Source of the DNA: Gonium pectorale
Lineage: Eukaryota; Chlorophyta; Chlorophyceae; Chlamydomonadales; Volvocaceae
Direction of reading: 5' to 3'
Length of the DNA: 64,000 bases
NCBI GenBank assembly: GCA_001584585.1
Contig: LSYV01000070.1
Coordinates: 123,249 to 187,248, forward strand
How positions within the stretch are numbered: the first letter of the stretch is position 1; the number at the start of each line of letters is the position of its first letter. Below, piece by piece: positions 22,490-32,000 of this stretch. The notes under the pieces were generated by a model. That model was not told where the DNA came from. It did no database searches and saw nothing but the letters and a program-made list of their open reading frames with translations. A program made the position numbers and the translations under genes.

Positions 22490-25400
22490 ATGTCCGCTCC
22501 TCCGATTCCCAAGTTGCCAGGCTACAATGTATGCCTACCGGTGAGGCCATGCTGATCTGTTCGGTCGTTGATCGCTCTGGGTCGCTTCGAGCCGCGCGTG
22601 CTCATGCCGTTGTTCCCTCCCCACAGCAATCAATCAGCGACAAGGGCTTCAAGAAAGGGCAAACTCTCAGCTATGTGAACGGCTATCAGCGCGAGGATGC
22701 GCTGTCCGTCGTTAAGGACTTGCCGGAGCGTGCCGGAGGCGATGCAGGCCTTGGAGCCAGCGGCTCGCCGGCAACGCTGTCTGCCAGCATGCTGGCTCCT
22801 GACGCTGCCAGCAAGCTGCCGCAGTGGGTGGAGAATGACCGCAAGGTTGGTCGGCGTGTGGGTCGGCGCTACATCGCTCCGCGGCTCAACCCGCACTCCC
22901 CCTCCCCACCCCTTCGCTGCAGGTCCTCCGGTTCTTCGGGTACTTCAAGGAGGCGGTTGTGGAGAGCAACATGGAGAACCACCGCATCCGCAAGGTCATC
23001 CTCTACTACTACCTTGAGGACGACAGCATGCACGTGGCCGAGCCCCGTCAGGACAACAGCGGCATCCCACAGGTACGCCCATTCCCAAGGCCTCGCAGGG
23101 TGAAGGGGAATAGTCCGCTGCCTCTCGGGGGAACGGAGATGCGGCATCGCCCTGCAGTAGTGCTCCTCCACAGCCCGCCGCGCGGCGCGGCGCCCGCCTC
23201 GCGGCCTTCCCCTCACGCCCCCCCTTCCAAACCCGCTGCCCCACCCTCATAGGGCGTGTTCATCAAGCGCCACCGCGTGACTCGTGACGACGGCGGCTTC
23301 TTCAGCCCAACGGACTTCGGCGTGGGCCAGACCGTCACCGTCTACGGCCGCACCTTCTACCTGGTGGACGCTGATGCGTTCACCCGGGAGTTCCTGACCA
23401 GCAAGCTGGGCAAGGAGCAGCCCGCCGCGTTGCCCTACCCGGACGACCCCGTGGAGGGCTACCGGACGGCGTTCGGCATGAACCGTGGCCGCGCCGATGA
23501 CAGTGAGCCGGGGTTGGGGTCAGCTTGGGGCGCGGGGCAGGGCGGCTTGCTGGCCTGGCGGGTTGGAGTGGTCGGAGATGCCTTGCGTTCGGGCTTTTCT
23601 TGCCCCAAAGGACTGGGATCTTGGTCCGGGAGCAGCGCACAACGGCCAAGGGTATCATATCGCACCATTCCAGTTTTTCGGTGAAGGGGGATGGAGTGAA
23701 TAGGCGAGTAATTCACATCGGCATGCACCATTTCTGTGGGTTCTCAACATTGCTGCATCAAAATGCCATAAAAAGAGCCACCGCGGTCGAATACGTAGAC
23801 TGCGCATGGGGTCCACCACCACATTTGGTGCCTCCGTTGCACCATCAAGTGCGGGAAGGGTGCAACCTTTCCGGGAAGGGTATAACCTTTGCTTGGCGCC
23901 CGTGAACGCAATCCATTAGATGTTCATATCGCTATGTAGAGCGCATGATACGGGCTGCACGAACATCGGACTAGATTGTGGAGCTCTGCCATAAGCAGCT
24001 CGCATGTGCGTCCCTCCCATCTCCCTTTGGCCACGGGTGCTCGCCTTATCGGCGCCAGGCTGTATTGCACGGTTTCGGCATGCCGGGAATCTGCCGGGAG
24101 CTGGCCGGGTCAAAGCGCACTGGGAGCCGGGGCCCACGCACGGGACCATCTGCACATGGCGCAGCTGGGGCATCGCATGCTCGAGCCCGAGGTGTCCCCG
24201 CACAGCCTGCCGCACTCAGCTGATTCAGGGCCCCAGCTTCCTTGCATTATCCCTATACGCGCTCGCTCTTGGCGTATCCCATAACATGGTTCCTGACCCC
24301 TCTGTGCCCACCTCGCGCCTGCCGCGCAGCTGCTGCCGGGACCCTCACCCGCCGCATGAACGACTTCAAGGCCTACGTGGAGGCCCGCCTGGGCAAGCCC
24401 AGCCACCTGCTCGATGGCGACAAGCTGCGCCAATTCCTGGAGAACAACAAGCGGGTGCTGCGCTTCTGGTGCGTGTGGGACGAGCGCAACAGCATGTACG
24501 GCGACCGCCGGCCGTACGTACTGCACTACTTCCTGGAGGACGACACGGTGGAGATCCTGGAGATCAACGAGTCCAACAGCGGCCGCGATCCCTTCCCCGT
24601 CTTCCTCAAGCGCGGCCCGCTGCCTAAGGTGGCCGTCAAGACCAACACCACTCTCAACCCCAAGTTCCGCAAGGACCAGTGCTACGGGCCCGTGGACTTC
24701 CGCCTCGGGACCTACATCAACGTGCTCGGCCGTGACTTCTACCTCCACGACTGCGACACGTTCACAAAGACCTGGTTCAAGGAGTTCCTGGGCTACAGCG
24801 ACGACGAGCTGACTGCTGTGGACATCAAGGAGCCAATCATTCCCAAGCCCAAGGCTGCGCTGCCGCCGTTCAACGGCTACGGGACGCTGGAGGACAGCCT
24901 CCAGAACTGCCTCAGCCTGGTGCCCAAGCCGCCCAAGCGCGACCTGCACAAGCTCATGAACAAGGACAAGATCATCCTGCGCTTCGTGGTCAAGATGGTC
25001 GACACGGAGACGCACAAGCACTCGGGCACGGACCTGGCGCGCCGCTTCATCCTGTCGTACTTCATGATGGACGACTCGCTGCTCATCTTCGAGCCGCCCG
25101 TCCGCAACACCGGCATCGCGGGCGGCAAGTTCCTCGAGCGCCAGCGCGTCTACAAGCCGCGCAGCGAGGAAATCTACACGTACCTGGACCTGTACGTCGG
25201 GTCTACGGTGGAGATCTTCAACCGCAGCTTCGAGCTGCTCGAGGCCGACGAGTACACGCTCACGTACATGGAGAACTACAAGGACATCTTCGTCATGGCG
25301 GACACGGACGTCCTCGTGCGCTCGCTGAAGGCCCAGGTGGCTGGCAAGGAGGATGGCGTACGCGCCGCGCTCATCGCTGCGGACAAAGCCGGTGCCGGCG

Positions 25401-25549
25401 CGCTGGGCGGGGAAGACCTGGAGGCGGGCCTGCTCGCGGCCGGGTTCAAGTTTACGCGGCACCAGGCCATCAGCCTAAAGCGCCGCCTGGACAAGAACAA
25501 GACCGGGACAATCTCGATCGAGGAGTTCCTGGGCCTGCTCGGGATCTGA
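22490..25549 (+). CDS. RIB72: RIB72, axonemal DM10/EF-hand protofilament ribbon protein
   Basis: Five exons: 22490-22528, 22627-22845, 22923-23072, 23253-23502 and 24330-25549; 625 aa, phases close. Three DM10 domains are visible. The first begins VLRFFGYFKEAVVESNMENH (residue 87 on). The second starts at VLRFWCVWDERNSMYGDRRP (262 on), with LHYFLEDDTVEILEINESN. The third starts near IILRFVVKMVDTETHKHSG (about 428 on) and includes SYFMMDDSLLIFEPP. The C-terminus holds an EF-hand pair: a degenerate first loop and a canonical DKNKTGTISIEE second loop. This is the plan and near length of Chlamydomonas RIB72 (human EFHC1/EFHC2 relative), a microtubule inner protein that binds inside the A-tubule of ciliary doublets. 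Exon 1 starts MSAPPIPKLPGYN, a family-like N-terminus. The organism is therefore ciliated, or descends from ciliated algae. Confidence 0.95.
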
Positions 25550-27080
25550 GGAGGAGGAGGAGCGGCCAGCGATGGTGGCGGCGGAGGTGGTGCGGGTTGT
25601 GAAGGAGCTGCGGGGAGGGGCGCTGGGTTGGTGCGACCAGGAGCGTTTTGGGCCCGGGGCGGTACGAGGGTGAGGGGTAGCTGTGCAAAGAGGTAAAGAA
25701 CTGTTGTCAACCACTCCCGGCATTGAGCTGTGCGGCGGCCACAAGGGCGCTTGGGAGATAGGGCCGCAAGAAAGCCCTCGGCACATCCTGGTGCTGGCAC
25801 CGCGTTTTGACTCTAGGGGTCCGCTCCTTGCTGATCGGGTTTAGGGGCTGGTATACCTGAGAGTTTTCATTTGTCTGACTGTTGACTGTGATTGTACAAT
25901 CGGATATCCCGCGGCCCGTGCAGCCGTGATCCTGCGAGTCGAGCAGGAGGCGGGGCCAGGCGTGCAAGTGATTTGACCCCATAAGTGACCGTCCCCGTTT
26001 AGTACATATCTATGTGACGTGCATGGCAATGGTCTAGGTAGGCATAGGCAGGCTTAGATGTGACCTGACTTCCACAGGCAGGATAGATAGAATAGGTCCG
26101 CAGAGAAGGCTTCCATGCGTGCGGGGATGAAGTAAGCTGGGGGCGGCAGATTGCTGCATTGTTCCGGAGGTAAATGTATGATGTGCAGAGCATGCGCTCC
26201 TACAGAGCGCTCCAATCGACGTGCGGATGCGCTGATGCGCGTTCCGTGGAGGAACGCGATCCATGTGTGTAAATGCTTGAATTGGCGAGGTACCGTGGGA
26301 AATAGAGCAATGTACATCCCGGCACGAGACATGCACGCCCAAGTAGTCAAGTGAGAAGCGCGTACAAAAGTACGGTTTCTTGAGAAGCGACCACAGCATT
26401 CTCTCCATATGATTACCCCAGCTTGTTGCGGTACCTCGACACGTATGAGCATACAGGGATGTGCACCTTCCCTCGCGCCACTAAGTTAAACCGGCCAGCC
26501 AGGCAAGCTGAAGAGGGGGCATGCATAAGAGGTGTGCGGTTTGGAACTACTTAGCCAAAGATTCTGCAAATGAGCGAACGCTCCCCATCAAGTCGCTCGG
26601 CGTCATCAACAGTTTGCTTTGCCCCTCTTGCCTGATCATCCTGCAACCAACCGCTAACCAACCAACATGCTACATTGCCCCAAGTGAAGTCGTGACCGGC
26701 TGCCGACGGCCGTCCCAGACCAGGTGCGGTAGCTCTGACTTGTATGGGCCACAGAGTGTGCTAGACAGCGAAGGCCGACTCCGCCATCTAAACTGGCGTG
26801 TTCGGTAATGGCTGCCTTCCCCGTTTCTGGTTCTCTTTTTTTGCGCACTTGCCGGAACATGTTCTGCCCGCACATGATCGCCAAGAAGCTAGCCGCGACG
26901 CCCCGCCTTTCGGGCACCCTCCCCTCGCCCCACTAGCCCCGCGCTGAGGCCCCCACTAGAACACCACGCAACCAAACAACCCATCCTGCTGCTCCCGCAG
27001 CCATCCTGCTCTGTTGGCTGTTGGCTTCACAGCCTGCCATCTGGCCAACCATTGCAAACTGTGACACGCACGCGCATCCG
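25550..27080. other. convergent intergenic region, no gene seen
   Basis: About 1.5 kb between the RIB72 stop (+) and the stop of the small PIP-motif protein (-). It presumably holds both 3' UTRs. No RNA gene, repeat family or spliced ORF could be supported. Confidence 0.5.
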
Positions 27081-27575
27081 TCACACCTCATCGCTCTGCG
27101 ACATGAGCGCCCGTTTTACGAAGGGCGTCATGGTCAGTTGTTTGGGGTCCTTGAACGCCGACATGGCGGGCCGCTTCGAGTCCGGCGTTGGACCCCACAC
27201 TGACGATGGCGGCACCGCTGCGGCGCCGTCCGCCTCCGTTCCGCTGGCGGCCTGACTCCCAAGCACCGGGACCGCCCTGCGGCCTCCCTTGCCGCTCCGG
27301 CCAGCCGGGAAGGGCGTTTCCGCCGCGCCTGCCGACCCTTCAGAGTGTGGGGACGCACCAGATGCAGCCCCGTGGTCGCCCGGCGATGCCTGGCTGTTGC
27401 CTGGCCTGGCGTCGCCCGTGCGGGGCCGCTTGGAATCGGCCCCAGACCGCTGCGTGCCGAAACCCGCGCCCTCAGCGCCGGCGGGTACCCGGGCCGTTGT
27501 AGCGCCCTCACTTCTGGTAGCAGTGCCCACTGGCGTAGGCTTCAAAGGCGTAGGCGCTTGTTCTTTGTCGTTCAT
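27081..27575 (-). CDS. small disordered protein with PIP-box-like C-terminus
   Basis: Single open frame on the minus strand, 164 aa from ATG 27575-27573 to the stop at 27081. The chain is Gly/Ala/Pro/Ser/Thr-rich with no predicted fold. It has two S-K-R-P repeats (SKRPRTGD near residue 59; SKRPAMSAFKD near 134) that could be nuclear localisation signals. Near the C-terminus Q-L-T-M-T-P-F-V-K-R begins at residue 146. This is a PIP-box pattern with Val in place of the last aromatic, and it closely resembles the K-Q-x-x-M-T-x-F-x-K-R context of the DHH protein's PIP box. The frame is open for 13 codons upstream of the ATG and a possible acceptor (CCGCAG) lies there, so a 5' exon may exist. No family is recognised; a PCNA-binding regulator is only inferred. 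Confidence 0.45.
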   Translation of the reverse strand: MNDKEQAPTPLKPTPVGTATRSEGATTARVPAGAEGAGFGTQRSGADSKRPRTGDARPGNSQASPGDHGAASGASPHSEGSAGAAETPFPAGRSGKGGRRAVPVLGSQAASGTEADGAAAVPPSSVWGPTPDSKRPAMSAFKDPKQLTMTPFVKRALMSQSDEV

Positions 27576-29099
27576 GCCTCCCGTCGGCGAGGACTGCGGG
27601 TATCGGTAGGGCACCGATGCGGGCTGTGGCGCGTGTGTCGCCAGCCGAAGCAGAAGCAGATGCTTCTCAACAAAACATTATAGCTGAATATGAGTATTGG
27701 AAGCCGCCACAGCGCTCGTCGGCAGTTGGGCGCCAAAAGCGTTTTTTAAAATAGGCTTTCGCCGCACTGGCTTCATTAAGCAGACAAGCAGCAGCGGTTG
27801 GGCAGCATTCGCAGTCTGATGCTTCCAGCTTTTGGTTTCGGATGGATCCAGGCGGATCCGGGCTGTCGTTCTGTGCCGCGCAGCACGCGACACCAGCAGC
27901 CTTCCCGCATCCGCGATGATCCAGTAACTGCATGCAAAACAGGAAACAGAAACAGAGAAGGCAACCTCTACGTTCATACACACCCGGGGGTGTGATGTTT
28001 CCAGGGCATGGCGGGCGAGGGAGACGAGCAAACGGGCCCTCCCGGTGTGGGCCACCGGGTTTAGTCACCTGCCGATATGTGGTGGTGTAGGGCCCGGCGA
28101 GCGGTGCGGCCCCGCTGCCACGGAGTAATACCGTGCGTCGGGTTGTCGAAACGCGAGGGATCATGGTGCAACCCTAGGATACCCGTGGCGGGGTGGAATA
28201 CCCGCACCACTGAGGCCACGCAAAACTCGGTGCATGGGGCCAGTGCACTGGGTAGCGGCGCCGATTCTCCGGTGGCTATGTGTGTGGGATCCGAGCGGAT
28301 CCTGTCTGTGTTGTGCTGTGCTGCGCAATACATGCCCCAACATCGTCTCTGCTGGATCTGTGAATGCACCTGATGCCACCTACGCCAGTACGGACAGCCG
28401 GAAAGATGAAGCAGGTACGGAGGATGCCCGAAGGTGGTTCATGACATTGGGCCAGATGGCGCGTCGGCAGCCGCCTGAAGGGTGCTGCGCGCCTGATGTC
28501 AACACGAACAGCGGTCCGAAAGATCCACGACGTGGCGTCATGACGACACCGCTGAAAGCTCTAGATGCTGTTACAAATGCATTCCCAGCCATCCTGCCCA
28601 AAGGCATGCCGCCTTTGCACATGTCCTGCATGATATGAAGAGACGTGCCTGCTTGAACAGCCAGGTATGGAAGCGCGGAAAACGCGCGGTATATGGTACA
28701 TCATGTTCGTATGACGGCGCTAGACATCGTACTATACAGGAGGGATGCACCCATCGAGGTGCAGCCTGCATTCAAACGCTTGCAATCAACTCCGAACCGC
28801 TTATCAACAGATAGGATCCCTCGCCGCATGTTATCCTCACCGCCACATGTGATCCTGTCATTCACCACTTGCCTTGTCCACACTCTACGCTCAAGTGCTC
28901 TCTGCCACATTTCACCCGCCACCACGCTCCTGCGCGCTTATATACTCATCATCTCACATTGGCCATGTACCCTCTTTCACAGCCCGCACAGTCACGCGCT
29001 TCATGCCTTACTCCCAAGCGGCAGTAGCCACACACATTCCTCACCGCTCGACAGGCGCGCTTATCCCGCTCCCTGTCCCGAAGCACATCCGTCCTTCCC
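27576..29099. other. intergenic region, no gene seen
   Basis: About 1.5 kb. Two loosely similar stretches, near 27840-27890 and 28285-28330, share GGATCC-N-GCGGATCC followed by CTGT and a TGTGC/GCGCA-rich tail. This may be an old repeat. A minus-strand TGTAA (28571-28575) lies about 525 nt past the DEG9 stop and could serve as its poly(A) signal. No supported gene. Confidence 0.4.
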
Positions 29100-32000
29100 T
29101 CACAGCCGGCACTGCTTGCTCTGCCGCGCCGCTGCGCCCTCCTCTCCGTCCTCCGCCACCTCGACGTCCCGGGTACCTTGACCCTCGGGCCGGCTCTGCC
29201 CCACGGCCATCGCGTCGTCCTCCTCGTCCGCCACCTCAGCGTCGCCCGAGTCGGGTTTGATGGGGCTGGTCGGCGGCGCCAGGTCGGCCGGCAGCATGAG
29301 GTCCATCTGCAGGAGGCCCTCGCTGTGCGCCACGGGGATGGCGTTGGTGCTGAGGATGTCGGCCAGGGCCGCGCGGGCGGTGGCGGTGTGCAGCACGACC
29401 ACCTGTGGGATCGTGAGAGGTGAGGTTGGAGGCGGGTGGCGCAATGAGTTAAAGCCGATCAGAGTTTGGGAGAGATAAAGCTGCCAGCTGGCTCAGCCGG
29501 CCAGAGGATGACGGCCGCATTGTCGAACAGTCCTGATCCGCGTCCTGATCCTGATCCTGATCCTGATCCGCGGCACTGGATCGCCCATGGCCGCCATGAG
29601 GCTCCTCCCCGAAGCCTCACGAGGTGACTACCCCAGGCAGCTTTCCTGCACCCGGCACCGCCCAACCCGCTCACCCGCTTCCACTCCAGGTCGAAGCGGA
29701 CGTACTCGGTGGTGCACGCCGTCACCTGGCAAGCGCGAGGAGTGCCGTACGTAAGCGAGGTTGTGGCTGCGATTCGGACGGGCGCAAGATGCAGACTGCG
29801 GGGCCCCATTAATCATTGCCGAGTCGGATTCATGGAGCACGACAGAAATGCGGATTCTGTCTGGCTGATCGGCTGGCGTGACTTGACGACTCGAGACTCG
29901 GCACGGCTCCAGGAACTAAAACGACCGCACGTCTTGGGTCATACCATGCGGGCCAGGTGCGCCAGGTTGTGGATCTTGACGCCGTTGACCTTGTGGACCT
30001 GCGGGGGAGGGAGGGAAGCAGGGGACCCAGCGTGATGTGGAAGGCAGTAGCGCGCAGCGCGGGAAGCGCAGTGGGTGCGCCAAGCCATTAGTCGTGGGAA
30101 GGTGGATACACAGGCACACACGCCGGCGCACGAGGATGAAAGGCGACCACATACGGGAAGGCTCCTGATACATGTCAGTTGGGCGTAGTCCGCTGCCGGC
30201 GCGTTAACCGCTCGGACAGCCTCTCTAAACTGTTCCACAAGAAGCGAGCCGCGCCACTGTCTCGCCCTCACCTGCACGTTGCCCAGCTCCTGGTAGCCAT
30301 AGTTGACCTCTGAGGACAGCACCTTGCTCAGGATGACCACCTCCTGGCCGGGCGCCTCCAGCACGGCGCTGTTCACGCGGTCGCATAGTTTGATGGGGGC
30401 CTGCCTCCACCAGTCGGCGCCGTACTGGGGTTTCGGAGCGGACGAGAGGGAGGCGGCGACGTTACAGCAGGATACGAAGCAACTATGCAACGCCTTCCAA
30501 GGGAAACATGGCATTCGGCGCAAAGGCTGTGGGACCCACGCCGCGGCGCCGACAGACCTCCGCCGCGCCCGCACGCGCGCACCTGGTGGCGCAGGTAGAA
30601 CTGGGTGAGGCGCGTGAAGACCAGGCCCCCGAAGATGAAGTACTTGGGCTTGTGGTCGAAGCTGTGGGGAGCCACCAGGTGGCGCGGCACGGACACGCGG
30701 ACCTCCACCTCTGCGGCGCTGCCGTCGCGCCAAATGCCGACCTGGGGGGGGGGGGAAGGAGCGAGACAGACACGGTGTGGAGGAAGAAGATTTTTTTTTC
30801 GAAATGAACTGACGTTCAAGCCGAAGGCCGGCACGCTTCTTGACTCGTGACGCAGCCATTGACGATCATGCAAACAGCGCACTGCTCCACAAAGAGCCGG
30901 GAGCCGGTCCGTATGGAGCTGCTATATACACGCCTCTAGCGCCTCGCGTGGCGCCTCCCCGCCCTCCGCCCAGCCCCTCCGCCGTACCTTGACGCTGTCT
31001 CCATCGTACGCCATGGACGCCAGGTGCCTGAAGTCGATGCGCACCGCCTGCTCGGGGTACTGGAAGGTGCCGTCGTCGGCGATGGGGTGGCCCTGCACGG
31101 CGGTGATCACGTCGCCGGCGCGGAGGACCTGGACGGCAGGCGGCAAGGCGAGGGGGGGAGGGGGTGAGCGGCATGTGAAGCACTGCTGCGCGAACGATGC
31201 AAGGCCGTTTGCACTAAGGTGTGCATGTAATGGGCTACAGATAGGCAATCAGCCCGCGCCGCCCGCCAAGTGATATGCAGAAGTTCAAAGATGGTGGGCT
31301 TGGATCGGAAACAGTAGCGTACGTTGGGCCTTTGCTACATGCGTGCATAGACCTGTCGACACCCGATTGCCGTCACGCGCGTGCACCTGGCTGGCGTGGT
31401 AGGTGGGCTCGCAGCCGGTGACGTAGATGCCGCTGGCCTCTGCCGGCATGCCCAGCGAGCGCTTCATGTCGGCGGACTCGAGCGACTGGAACGTGATGCC
31501 CAGCTCAGGGAAGCCTGGGGGGGGGGGCGGGGAGGAAGGGGAGGGGAGGGGAGGGGAGGGACAAACAGCGGGTGAGGTAAGGGTGACGGACGAAGGTGCT
31601 TGCAGGAGGGAGAGGTTGTAGGCCATGATAGTACGAGTAGTGCTAACCAGACGGGCGGCGGCCTGCCTGTCTTTGCGGCTGTAGATGGGAACTCAGTACA
31701 CCTACAACGGGAACACAGCATACGGCACCCCAGCCGGTCGGGCCACCCATCCTGCCCACCGGTGTACTTCCCGCCGTGCCTCTCCAGGTCTGTGAGGAAG
31801 TGCTGCACGACCGGCGTGGGGATGACGTAGCCGGTGTTCTCGGCGCCCGTCAGCGACTGGAAGGCCAGACCCACCGCCTTGTCCTCCATCAGCACCGGGC
31901 CGCCGCTGTTGCCGCTGCGGGGGAGGGAAGCGGAGCGCGGGACAGGATGGGACGGGTCACAGACGCGCTTCAGGACAAGCCCACACTCATTCCAAGAGCC

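Noticed and set aside
24110..25462. 450-aa minus-strand frame
   Set aside because: Antisense to RIB72 exon 5, which is firmly identified by its DM10 domains. The Leu/Val/Glu/Arg bias is the mirror of its codon use.
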